From NCBI GenBank assembly GCA_016722705.1, contig JADKGN010000002.1, positions 1 through 52,740 of the forward strand: a stretch of DNA of 52,740 bases, read 5' to 3'. The position numbers and the translations under genes are program-made. Source of the DNA: Candidatus Dechloromonas phosphoritropha (GTDB lineage: Bacteria; Pseudomonadota; Gammaproteobacteria; Burkholderiales; Rhodocyclaceae). The notes under the pieces are model-generated. The model saw only the letters and a list, made by a program, of their open reading frames with translations, searched no databases and was not told the origin of the DNA. This document shows, piece after piece, positions 33,279 through 41,254 of the stretch (position 1 is the stretch's first letter; every line of letters begins with the position of its first letter).

Positions 33279-33553
33279 TACCGATCCTCCCGTGCGTGCC
33301 AAAGCCGCAAGATGTAAATGGCGGTGTTGGTCACCTCGTAACGTAGCTCGTAGTCGCCGACAATCACCCGCCGCACATCACGTGGCGCGAATTCTTCCAG
33401 CTGGACGCCCAGCTGCGGGTAGGTCACGAGCCGCCCGGCGCCGGCGACCAGTTGCTGGACAATCTTCGCGGCAGCGCGCGGATTGACCGGCACCAGGAAA
33501 TCATGCAAGCGCGCCAGATCGCGCTGCGCACTGCTGGTCCACTTCAGCGCCAT
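33278..33553 (-). CDS. parE: ParE-family toxin in the recombinase operon
   Basis: The 91-residue protein begins MALKWTSSAQRDLARLHDFL and continues NPRAAAKIVQQLVAGAGRLV, PQLGVQLEEFAPRDVRRVIV, then YELRYEVTNTAIYILRLWHAREDR. The latter strand and terminal WHAREDR are classic ParE features. It is intact, lies 2 bases after its antitoxin gene, and its stop overlaps the recombinase start by one base. Its likely target is DNA gyrase, as for ParE. Confidence 0.88.
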   Translation of the reverse strand: MALKWTSSAQRDLARLHDFLVPVNPRAAAKIVQQLVAGAGRLVTYPQLGVQLEEFAPRDVRRVIVGDYELRYEVTNTAIYILRLWHAREDR

Positions 33554-33555
33554 CG

Positions 33556-33798
33556 CTACGCCGGTCGGTCAAGACTGTTCGCCCAGCCCTCGATCTCGCT
33601 GTGCTCGACCAGCCGCCCGGCATCCACATCCGCCAAGCCTTCGAGCGTCAGCTGATAGCGCTTCGCTTCAAGATCAACCCAGGCCGTCAGGGCCTGTTTG
33701 ACGATCCAGCCCCTGGGTCGCTCCAGACGTGCGGCGAGCTGATCGACCTTCTCGGCCAGCTCGATCGGAATGTGGGCAGTCACGACTCGCGTTTCCAT
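33556..33798 (-). CDS. parD: CopG/ParD-type antitoxin
   Basis: The 80-residue protein has a ribbon-helix-helix N-terminus (METRVVTAHIPIELAEKVDQ, then LAARLERPRGWIVKQALTAW) and a short C-terminal tail for toxin binding. It is the first gene of the operon. The promoter should lie at about 33799-33860, and the palindrome at 33884-33911 is slightly further upstream. The family call is firm and the partner is the adjacent ParE. Confidence 0.82.
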   Translation of the reverse strand: METRVVTAHIPIELAEKVDQLAARLERPRGWIVKQALTAWVDLEAKRYQLTLEGLADVDAGRLVEHSEIEGWANSLDRPA

Positions 33799-33883
33799 TG
33801 TTCAATCCTGATAACTCATACACAATCCAATGTAATCACACTGACCAAGTTTGTCCACGGCGATCCGTGACCTGCCGCCATTT

Positions 33884-33911
33884 GTGAATGATAACGTCCT
33901 TTATCATTCAC
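33884..33911. promoter_or_regulatory. Long palindrome upstream of the antitoxin gene
   Basis: GTGAATGATAA and TTATCATTCAC form perfect 11-base arms around CGTCCT. It lies about 85 bases upstream of the antitoxin start. It may be an operator or a recombinase crossover site for the enzyme encoded by this operon. Confidence 0.5.
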
Positions 33912-34056
33912 TAATGGCCCCAACGGTTTTGCTCTTGATTGCCGCCGCGGCTCATCGCGCCGGAGGTGTGACCAAAACATGACAGCTGAGGGGTGAAGTG
34001 CAACCTTCCAAGGAAATCGAAGTTTCAAGGTGTCATCGATGTGAGCTTTCCCGGAA

Positions 34057-34137
34057 ATTTCGTCGTCCAATGGTGACGTAGAATTCAGTCACTTTGGAAG
34101 CGAAAGATGAAGATGCCGAAGCCGGCGTACACGCCTG
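34057..34137 (+). mobile_element. Fragment of an IS3-family end with the start of orfA
   Basis: About 80 bases match the right end of the IS3 element at 32162 and inwards: TTTCGTCGTCC end, then GGTGACGTAGAATTCAGTCA, then ATGAAGATGCCGAAGCCGGC, the orfA start. It breaks off after nine codons. It is diverged from the complete element, so it is an old, independent insertion. Confidence 0.65.
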
Positions 34138-34190
34138 GTGATGGGGCGTGTTTGTACCTTGCCTAATCAATGGTCGCTGCCGTTTCTCTT

Positions 34191-34234
34191 TCTTTATGTT
34201 GGCATGTATGCATGTACACATGCCAACATAAAGA
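34191..34234. repeat. Perfect 17-base-arm inverted repeat
   Basis: The arms TCTTTATGTTGGCATGT and ACATGCCAACATAAAGA surround ATGCATGTAC. Lying between the IS3 relic and the GNAT toxin gene, about 1.1 kb from parA, it could be a partition or recombination site. It could also act as a bidirectional terminator, although it is AT-rich and lacks a GC stem. Confidence 0.6.
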
Positions 34235-34268
34235 GATGTATATCTTGCGTTGCAATCCCGATACGCTC

Positions 34269-34790
34269 TCAGTTGCCGAACAGCTCCACGATGGTTTTCA
34301 TGGGCAGATACAGGCGTTTGGGCTGTTGTTGCAGCGGCAGAAAGCTAAAATGGCGGTAGAAGGCTTCGGCGGCATCGTCTTTGGCATCCACCAGGACAGC
34401 CATTGCCGCGATGTTGGCCGCTGCCTCCAGGCTGCGGCGCAGGGCATTCATGAGCAGGAATTCCCCCGCCCCCCTGCCCTTCATGCCTTGGTCAAGCGCC
34501 AAACGGCCCAGCAGCGTTACCGGTAGTTGCGGGTAGCGCGGCAGCTTCCTGGCTAGAGTGTTCGGCAGTTCGCTGGCGTCGACGACCGAGGCGGACAAGG
34601 TGTAGTAGCCGAGCACCTGCGATGCAGGCGGTTCGATCAGGACGAAGGGCGCGGCGACACGCTTTTCTGCGTCCTGGCGGGCTTGCTGTCGCAGATAGCG
34701 ATCCAGCGGCGGACTGCCGCAGGAAAAGCCCTCGCGATCATGGCTCTTGCCAAGAGGTTCGACGCGATACGGAGTCACCGGGGGCAACAA
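34269..34790 (-). CDS. GNAT-family acetyltransferase toxin (TacT/AtaT-like)
   Basis: The product of up to 173 residues is a GNAT acetyltransferase: FSCGSPPLDRYLRQQARQDA, FVLIEPPASQVLGYYTLSAS, the acetyl-CoA binding LGRLALDQGMKGRGAGEFLL and AFYRHFSFLPLQQQPKRLYL. The CGSPPLDxYLR and GxGxG wording matches toxins that acetylate aminoacyl-tRNA and are paired with DUF1778 antitoxins. It starts right after the antitoxin stop; TTG 34790 or GTG 34778 may be the true start. Which tRNA it would modify is unknown. Confidence 0.82.
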   Translation of the reverse strand: MLPPVTPYRVEPLGKSHDREGFSCGSPPLDRYLRQQARQDAEKRVAAPFVLIEPPASQVLGYYTLSASVVDASELPNTLARKLPRYPQLPVTLLGRLALDQGMKGRGAGEFLLMNALRRSLEAAANIAAMAVLVDAKDDAAEAFYRHFSFLPLQQQPKRLYLPMKTIVELFGN

Positions 34791-35096
34791 TTACCGCTGC
34801 TCAACCTGCTGGCGATAAGCCGCAGCGGCGTGGCGCAAGCGCTCATTGGGTGCTGGCGGATCGAGCAAGGCGGTCACGAACGCGATTTGATCGGCCCGGC
34901 TTAGGCGGATGGTTTCGTGTTCCTGAATGACGCGGGTGGCAACCTCTTGGGCGCTGGCGACGACGAATTCGCTCAAGGTGCGCCCGGACAGTTCTGCGGC
35001 CTGTTGCAGCAAGGCCTTTTGTTCGGCGGACAGGCGGGCTTCCAGGCGTGCTGTACGCGACTTGTCGCCAGTTCCCGGATGGTTGTTGGTTTGCAT
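34791..35096 (-). CDS. DUF1778 (TacA-like) antitoxin
   Basis: ATG 35096 follows GGGAGAAGGACC and gives 101 residues. It has the DUF1778 order: TARLEARLSAEQKALLQQAA, then ELSGRTLSEFVVASAQEVAT (ribbon-helix-helix), then HETIRLSRADQIAFVTALLD, the toxin-binding tail. It precedes the GNAT gene directly, as in TacA-TacT modules. It would neutralise the toxin and repress the shared promoter. Confidence 0.85.
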   Translation of the reverse strand: MQTNNHPGTGDKSRTARLEARLSAEQKALLQQAAELSGRTLSEFVVASAQEVATRVIQEHETIRLSRADQIAFVTALLDPPAPNERLRHAAAAYRQQVEQR

Positions 35097-35319
35097 GGTC
35101 CTTCTCCCGTACTCTTTCGCGTCTCGCAAGCGATGACTTTTTAACTGTACGGCAGTTGTACGGATAAAACAATGTTTTTCTTTGGCATCCCCGCTCACGC
35201 CCTAGCTTTGGGGATTGCCCCAGGCGCGGCGCAACCCTGGCGCGTTGACAGTCTTAAAGCTACATCGCTACACTCAATCATGTACGCATAATAATATGTA
35301 ACCATGACTAGGTGTATAC

Positions 35320-36000
35320 ATGACGATAAAACTACAGATAGTCGCCGTGGTGGCGGAAAAGGGCGGCGTCGGCAAAACGACCCTCGCCCTTACCTTGGCC
35401 GTGGCCGCCGTTCAATCGGGCCGCAAGGTCGCGGTGTTCGATCTCGATCCCCAGGCGACCGCCGCGCAATGGACAGACCGCCGCGCCCACGAATTTCCGT
35501 GGGTGGTCGCGACACCGGCGACGCGGCTTGACGCCGCCATTGCGAACGCCAAGGGGCAGTGCGTGGATTTTATCGTGATCGACACGCCGCCCCACGCCGG
35601 AACCGACGCGGTCGAGGCGGCCAGACGCTCAGACCTGGTGATTGTGCCCGTCGAACCGCATCTCTACACCCTCGAAACCCTACCCAAGCTGGGCGACCTG
35701 CTCAAACTCGGCGGCGACGCCCCCGCGTTGTTCGTAGTGAACAAGGCCGCCGTGCAGGGCAAGGAGGGCCAAGACGCCGCCGCCTACATCAAAGCGCAAG
35801 GCTTCAATGTCTGCCCCGTGACGCTGCATCTTCGGGCCGCGCACCGCCATGCCGGAAACGTCGGCCAGACCGCCCAGGAATACGAACCGAAAAGCAAGGC
35901 CGCCGATGAATCACAACAGCTATACATGTATACATTAAAACTTTTAACCAAAAGAGGCGACAGTCATGGCCAAGCCAAACCCGCTCACGCAAGGGCTTAA
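35320..36000 (+). CDS. parA: Second ParA-family partition ATPase
   Basis: The 226-residue ATPase has the standard Walker A (AEKGGVGKTTLALTLA), Walker A' (AVFDLDPQATAAQW) and Walker B (DFIVIDTPPHAGT). It lacks an N-terminal HTH, so it belongs to the small ParA type that works with a ribbon-helix-helix partner. Its 3' end overlaps the partner gene by 35 bases in another frame, and TATACATGTATA (35922-35933) lies inside the overlap zone. The start region contains GTATACAT, so a shared operator is possible. It is not closely related to the ParA at 15952. Confidence 0.85.
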   Translation: MTIKLQIVAVVAEKGGVGKTTLALTLAVAAVQSGRKVAVFDLDPQATAAQWTDRRAHEFPWVVATPATRLDAAIANAKGQCVDFIVIDTPPHAGTDAVEAARRSDLVIVPVEPHLYTLETLPKLGDLLKLGGDAPALFVVNKAAVQGKEGQDAAAYIKAQGFNVCPVTLHLRAAHRHAGNVGQTAQEYEPKSKAADESQQLYMYTLKLLTKRGDSHGQAKPAHARA

Positions 36001-36274
36001 CCAGCAAGCCCGCAGGCTCGAACCGGCAACCGAAACCCCAGATGCGGTCAAGGCGCAGCCCAGCGCCATCAAGCCCGTGCCTCCGTCCCGCGTCGGTCGC
36101 GTCCTGATCGGAGGGCATTTCGCGCCGGAGGTGCAAACTGCCCTCAAGATTGTCGCCGCGGAGGAACGCACCAGCATCCAGGCGCTTCTGGGCGAAGGGA
36201 TCAACGCGGTATTCGCTCGCCGCCACAAGGCGCAAATTGCCTTGTTATCCGCCCAAACCGACGGACGGGGCTAG
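35966..36274 (+). CDS. Probable ribbon-helix-helix partition partner
   Basis: The 102-residue protein starts after AAAAGAGGCGACAGTC. The first half is polar and proline-rich, likely unfolded; the second (VGRVLIGGHFAPEVQTALKI, VAAEERTSIQALLGEGINAV) looks like a ribbon-helix-helix DNA-binding domain. Small proteins of this layout (ParG-like) follow small ParA ATPases and bind the centromere. The link to partition comes from position and fold pattern, since the sequence itself is not a named family I can be sure of. Confidence 0.65.
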   Translation: MAKPNPLTQGLNQQARRLEPATETPDAVKAQPSAIKPVPPSRVGRVLIGGHFAPEVQTALKIVAAEERTSIQALLGEGINAVFARRHKAQIALLSAQTDGRG

Positions 36275-36284
36275 AGCCGTAGCC

Positions 36285-36572
36285 ATGAACACGCGCGCAC
36301 CCAAGCGGCAAGACAAAGCTGACCGTGAAGCCGCACGAATGACGGGGCAGGAGGGCGACATGATCGACAATGGTGACAAGGCCATGGTGGGTGCGATTGA
36401 ACGCATCATGGAGAAAACCCGGCAACGCGAGGCCAAGCAGCCCATTCAGCTCCCGCTTTGGCCAGAACCGAAGCGGGGAACGCCCAACAGCTTTATCCGT
36501 TCCGCCCTATTCGCCGCCATCCAGAGCAAGGACAGGACATTCCTGAAAGAAACCATCCTTGGGTGGATTTAA
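36285..36572 (+). pseudogene. 5' part of a TrfA-like replication initiator, cut by transposon copy 2
   Basis: The reading from ATG 36285 ends with QLPLWPEPKRGTPNSFIRSA, LFAAIQSKDRTFLKETIL. This is the N-terminal region of a plasmid initiator of the TrfA-like group, which normally continues into a TGEQL-type winged-helix domain. The Tn3 end begins at 36561, and the last four codons (GWI and stop) are transposon sequence. The DNA-binding part is absent, so replication from this origin is lost. Its partition neighbours are intact. Confidence 0.7.
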
Positions 36573-36642
36573 ACAAACGTCAGAAAAGTCCCATAGGTTT
36601 TTGAGCGATGGCGCGGCCTGAACTTCAGGTGAACTGAACCGC

Positions 36643-37290
36643 TCACGCCGGGGCATGGGCTTTGGCGGTCTTCATTCCGTGCTTCTTGAGCCAGTTGTGG
36701 AGATTCGCTTCAGTCGTGTGGTAACGCTGCGCGATGAATCTCTGCGTCGAGCCGTTGGCCAACAGGCTCTCGATTTCCGGTCGAAACGTATCCAGCTTGC
36801 TCTTGCCCGGTCCTTTGGGGCGTCCGAGCGTGAAGCCCTGTTCTTTCTTGAAGCGCAGCGCTTCCTTGGTCCGCTGCGAAATCAAATCGCGTTCGATCTC
36901 TGCCGCCATCGAGAATGCCAGGGCAATGATCTTGCTCTGGATGGTGTGGTCCAGCTGCCAATTTCCCTTCACCGAATAGACGCGGATGCCCTTGCGCGTC
37001 ACCAGCACCAGAATCTCCATGCATTCGAGCATGCTGCGGCCCAGTCGCGACAGCTCAGCCACAATGATGGCATCGCCCCTCTGCAATTCCTCCAGCACCT
37101 GCGCGATCTGGCGTTCCCGCCATGGTGTGCGTCCTGAGGCAATCTCCTCGACGAAATGCACCTTGCCCAGATCGTGGTGGTTGGCAAAGCGGAGGATATC
37201 CGCCTTGTTCTTCTCGATGTCCTGGTCGAGGGTCGACACGCGCAGATAAGCGACCGTTTTGGGCGTCGTAGCAGCCACCTGTGTTGCCAT
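36643..37290 (-). CDS. tnpR: Serine recombinase (resolvase), transposon copy 2
   Basis: The 215-residue protein is identical to the one at 25451-26098, with the full catalytic set (YLRVSTLDQ, ELSRLGRS, ERDLISQR) and a C-terminal helix-turn-helix. Having two active res/resolvase sets in direct orientation means resolvase could delete the 11.2 kb between the res sites. That the region is still present suggests a recent origin of the second copy or low activity. Confidence 0.88.
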   Translation of the reverse strand: MATQVAATTPKTVAYLRVSTLDQDIEKNKADILRFANHHDLGKVHFVEEIASGRTPWRERQIAQVLEELQRGDAIIVAELSRLGRSMLECMEILVLVTRKGIRVYSVKGNWQLDHTIQSKIIALAFSMAAEIERDLISQRTKEALRFKKEQGFTLGRPKGPGKSKLDTFRPEIESLLANGSTQRFIAQRYHTTEANLHNWLKKHGMKTAKAHAPA

Positions 37291-37445
37291 GGTTACGCCA
37301 TTCGATGAATACCTGAAAGTAATGCTTATCAGATAAGCATATGCATAGAAATATCAAGCATTATTGCCTAATCTTCCTTACCGGATAAACGATCGTTTTA
37401 AGAATAGACGATCCCTGCGTATGTTCCACCTGGTGAGGGCTCCCC
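37291..37445. other. res: res/promoter region, transposon copy 2
   Basis: This is the same 155 bases as 26099-26253, including both palindromes (37322-37340 and 37387-37398). Confidence 0.65.
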
Positions 37446-40400
37446 ATGCCAAGAATGAAGATCTTCAACACCCTGGAGAAAGAGGCGTTCGAGTCCCCGC
37501 CGGTGCTCAACAGCGCCGAGCGCAAACGGTACTTCTCTTTGCCGTTGATGCTCAAAGACTCGATGGTGAATTTGCGGACACCGACCAACAAAGTCTGCTT
37601 CCTGGTGGCGGCAGGTTACTTCAAGGCACGGCGCAAATTCTTCGGCTGCCAATTCCGCCAGGCTGATATCGAGTACGTCGCGAATCAGGTCGGCGTGAAC
37701 TCGACCGAGGTTCGCGTCGAGACCTACAGCAAGGAAACCTGTGCCCGCCATCAGCGCGTCATCCTGAGCTACTTCAGCTGCGGTCCATTCGACGAAGCAG
37801 CGAAGAGCATCACCGCCAGGGAGATTGCAGCTCTGGTGCGCGTCCAGTTCCGGCCCAAGCTGGTGCTGCTGGAAATCATCCAGGTGCTGACCCACAAGAG
37901 AATTGCGATCCCCAGCTACAACGTGCTGGCTGACCTTATCGTCTCGGCGCTCAATCGGCACCAGCATACCCTCAGTGAAATCATCAACGAGTGCCTCAGC
38001 GAAAACCAACGCACCGGGCTCGACGATTTGTTGGAAAAGGCGCCCGGCGAGGGCTGGCGTTACCGCCTCACGTTGTTGAAAAAGCCTTACCAATCCACGC
38101 AGCCGGCGAAAATCAGAGCCAATCTGACAGACCTGGACACCGTGCAGACGCTCTATCTCGACCTGAAGCCGCTCGTGCAGCGCCTGGACTTGAGCTACGA
38201 AAGCATCCGTTACTACGCCTACTCGGTCATCAAGGCCCAGATTCCCCAAGTTTCGCGCCGCGCTGACGAAGACCGCTTCCTGCACCTGATTGCCTTCGTC
38301 GTATATCAGACCTTTAAGCTGAACGACACCTTGATCGATACGATGCTAAGCGCCGTGCAAGCGGCAGTCAACGCCGCGCAGAAGGACCAAAAGGACGTCT
38401 ACTTCCGGGAGCGCGACCAGCGCAACCAGTCCTTCGCCACCCTCGTCGAGCGGTTTCGGCAGAACGTCCGCGAAACGCTGTCCGCAATCAAGCATATCGT
38501 TGCCGATGCGCAATTGAGCGACAGCCAGAAGCTCGCTTTGATCGACGTAGCACTGAATGCGGACACTGCCAAGCCGGCCCAGGTCGAACAGCAACTCGAC
38601 GAGTTCAAGCAAAACGCGGTGAAATTGCAGCAGGGTCCGGACTACTTCGCGCAGCTGGAAGCGCGCTCCCTCAAGCTGCAACACCGCGTCGCCGACATCG
38701 TGCGCCAAGTGCAGTTCGCGCCCAACTGCGGCAAGCCGGCGTTGTGGGACGCGTTGCGCCATTATCAGCAGAAGGAGGGCAACGTTGACAAGAGCGCCCC
38801 TGACGATTTTCTGGCCGACGAACAGCGCGCCGCACTAACCGCCGAGGACGGCAAGTTCCGCGTCTCGCTGTACAAGGCGCTGCTCTTTGTCGAGATCGCC
38901 GAAGCCATCAAGTCTGGCGCGCTGAATCTGATCCACTCGGAGAAATACCGGTCCCTGGACGAATACCTGATCCCAAAGGCGGATTGGGAAGCCCACCGGG
39001 CCGAGTATCTGCAACGAGCGCAGCTTGAGGGCTTCGCCGACTGCAAGGCCACCTTGAGCGCGCTTGATCTGGCACTTGATGCCCGTTACCAGAAAACGAA
39101 CCAGAACCTCACATCCGGTGAAAACCCGTATCTGACCATACGCGCCAACGGCAGCTTCCATGTCAGTACGCCCAAGCAAGAAGAGGTGGAATGCCTGTCC
39201 TTGGGGGCTTTCTTCCCGGATCGGAAATATATCCCCATGCTGGAAATGCTCGCGACGGTGGATCACGCCACCCACTTCCTCGATGAATTCGAGCATTGGC
39301 AAATCAAGTACCAACGCGCCAAGCCGACCAAGAAGATTCTGTTTGCCGGCATCATCGGCTATGGCTGCGATATCGGCCACCGCAAGCTGGCGCAGATTTC
39401 CAGGCAGATCGACGAGGGCGAGCTGGATAACGCAGTCAACTGGCATTTCTCGCTGCAGAACGTCCAGGGCGCCAACGATCGCATCCTGCGCTTTGTCGAC
39501 CGAATGAGCGTGCCGAACATCTATCGGCGCAAACCTGACGTATTGCACACCTCCAGCGACGGCCAGAAATTCGAGGTGGCCGTTGACTCCCTGAATGCCA
39601 ACTACTCGTACAAGTATCTGGGCAAAGACAAAGGCGTCAGCGTGGTGACGTTCATCGACATGCGCGATCTGATGTGGCACTCCACGGTGATCAGCTCCGC
39701 CGAACGGGAGGCGGCCTACGTCATCGACGGGCTGATGCACAACGACGTGGTCAAGAGTGACGTGCATTCGACCGACACGCACGGTTACTCGGAAATCATC
39801 TTCGCGGCGACCCATCTCCTGATGTTTGAGTTTGCGCCGCGGATCAAGGGCGTGGGCCGGCAGCAGCTCAGCGCGTTCAAGCACCGCAATCATTACGCGG
39901 AGCAAGGACACGTACTGCTACCCGACCGCTACATCCGCGAGCCCCACATCGAGGATCAATGGGATGAGGTTCTGCGCTTTATCGCGACCATCCGGCTGAA
40001 GGTGACGACCGCCTCGCAGCTCTTCAAGCGCCTGAACTCCTATTCCAAGCAACATCCGCTGTACCGGGCCTTGAAAGAATTCGGGAAGATTCCGAAGACG
40101 CTCTTCATTCTGAAATATGCTGACGATCTGGAATTCCGGCAGGCCATCGAGAAGCAGCTCAACAAGGTCGAGGCCTCGAACAAGTTCTCCAAGGCCGTTT
40201 CGTTCGGCCACAGCCAGGAATTCATCCAAAGCGAGAAGGAAGACCAGGAGATCGCCGAAGCTTGCCGGCGGCTGATCAAGAATGCGATCGTATGCTGGAA
40301 CTACCTCTACCTTTCACGGGAGCTTGCCGCAGAAAAGAGCGAAGAGCGCATGGTGAAACTGCTCGAAGCCATTCGCCATGGCTCGGTCGCCACCTGGGCG

Positions 40401-40499
40401 CATTTCAACCTGCACGGGGAGTTCGATTTCTCGGATGAGCGAATGGTCGACTCGATGGGCTTGGCACTTCCCAAAAATCCGGCCTGGGTGTCGGGTTAA
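37446..40499 (+). CDS. tnpA: Tn3-family transposase TnpA, copy 2
   Basis: The 1017-residue transposase is the same as at 26254-29307 apart from one codon (KDVYFRE here, KDVSFRE there; base 38401). The DDE residues are intact (AVDSLNANYS, STDTHGYSE, SQEFIQSEKEDQE). Either copy could mobilise both elements, and also the segment between them as a composite if the outer ends are used. Confidence 0.92.
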   Translation: MPRMKIFNTLEKEAFESPPVLNSAERKRYFSLPLMLKDSMVNLRTPTNKVCFLVAAGYFKARRKFFGCQFRQADIEYVANQVGVNSTEVRVETYSKETCARHQRVILSYFSCGPFDEAAKSITAREIAALVRVQFRPKLVLLEIIQVLTHKRIAIPSYNVLADLIVSALNRHQHTLSEIINECLSENQRTGLDDLLEKAPGEGWRYRLTLLKKPYQSTQPAKIRANLTDLDTVQTLYLDLKPLVQRLDLSYESIRYYAYSVIKAQIPQVSRRADEDRFLHLIAFVVYQTFKLNDTLIDTMLSAVQAAVNAAQKDQKDVYFRERDQRNQSFATLVERFRQNVRETLSAIKHIVADAQLSDSQKLALIDVALNADTAKPAQVEQQLDEFKQNAVKLQQGPDYFAQLEARSLKLQHRVADIVRQVQFAPNCGKPALWDALRHYQQKEGNVDKSAPDDFLADEQRAALTAEDGKFRVSLYKALLFVEIAEAIKSGALNLIHSEKYRSLDEYLIPKADWEAHRAEYLQRAQLEGFADCKATLSALDLALDARYQKTNQNLTSGENPYLTIRANGSFHVSTPKQEEVECLSLGAFFPDRKYIPMLEMLATVDHATHFLDEFEHWQIKYQRAKPTKKILFAGIIGYGCDIGHRKLAQISRQIDEGELDNAVNWHFSLQNVQGANDRILRFVDRMSVPNIYRRKPDVLHTSSDGQKFEVAVDSLNANYSYKYLGKDKGVSVVTFIDMRDLMWHSTVISSAEREAAYVIDGLMHNDVVKSDVHSTDTHGYSEIIFAATHLLMFEFAPRIKGVGRQQLSAFKHRNHYAEQGHVLLPDRYIREPHIEDQWDEVLRFIATIRLKVTTASQLFKRLNSYSKQHPLYRALKEFGKIPKTLFILKYADDLEFRQAIEKQLNKVEASNKFSKAVSFGHSQEFIQSEKEDQEIAEACRRLIKNAIVCWNYLYLSRELAAEKSEERMVKLLEAIRHGSVATWAHFNLHGEFDFSDERMVDSMGLALPKNPAWVSG

Positions 40500-40594
40500 A
40501 TTCGGGAGCTTCCAAATTGGCACAAAGCCTTTCTGGCTGGGGTATTACGAAAAATCCTATGGGACGTTTCTGACGTTTGTTTAATTGGACCCAA

Positions 40595-41120
40595 ACTCAC
40601 GCTGTACGGCAAGTCGCAGCGTGTGAGACTGCGCTCGGTCATTGCGATCGCCCGCTTTCTGAAGGGTCTCCCGGTGCGGGCGGTGTGGTGCGAGATGCAC
40701 CAGGACGACGGCACGTGGTCGCGCCCACGGCTGATTCTGGCGACCGAGACGAGTCTGACAGCCCAGGACGTGGTGGAGATCTATGCCGAGCGCTGGGGTA
40801 TCGAGCCCTTGTTTCACAATCTGAAGCGCTGGTGGGGTGTGGCGAATCTGTGGCAGCAGTCCAAGCCATTGCTGGAGCTGTGGATGCAGATTCGTTGCAC
40901 GGCGTATGCCTTGATGCAGTTGCTTGCCTTGAAACTGTGGGGAGCCTTTCCATTGATGGAGATTGCGCCTTGGCGCAAGGGCGCTACGATCACCGCAGGG
41001 CTTTTTGGCCAGTGGATGCGGATTCAATTTGTCGGACTTCGCGTAAGGAGTGCCTTAGATCCGAAATCGGGGAATTTCGTGATGCCATCCCCCGGTCAGG
41101 ATCAGCGTTGGCAGTGTTGA
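40595..41120 (+). pseudogene. 3' fragment of a DDE transposase gene
   Basis: The open frame begins at the transposon border (LTLYGKSQRVRLRSVIAIAR) and runs to a stop at 41118-41120. ETSLTAQDVVEIYAERWGIEPLFHNLK is the Y/W-R-E-K-type segment around the catalytic glutamate of IS4/IS701-like transposases, and a hydrophobic stretch follows. The first two acidic residues lie upstream and are missing. The fragment cannot be active. The exact IS family is uncertain. Confidence 0.55.
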
Positions 41121-41178
41121 GTCACGTGGCATTGCGTAGGTCGGTGTCAAATCGTCGTGTTGTTGTGTTTGTCATGGT

Positions 41179-41210
41179 TCGCCACCGGGGAAATCCCGGG
41201 CGGCGAAACG
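41179..41210. repeat. GC-rich hairpin between transposase genes
   Basis: TTCGCCACCGGG and CCCGGGCGGCGAAA can pair around GAAAT with small mismatches. It lies between convergent transposase genes and could serve as a terminator or IS end structure, but it lacks a following T-run. Confidence 0.35.
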
Positions 41211-41254
41211 TGGCGTGTGTCTAAACTTCAGGTCTGATATTACGTAAGTCGTGC

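Larger units (their letters stand above)
36561..40592. mobile_element. Tn3-family transposon, copy 2
   Basis: It has the same 4032-bp unit and orientation as 25369-29400, offset by 11192 bases. It inserted into or was joined at a TrfA-like gene on its left and a transposase fragment on its right. The flanks (TCCTT and AAACT) do not match as a target duplication, which points to rearrangement after insertion. Confidence 0.85.
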
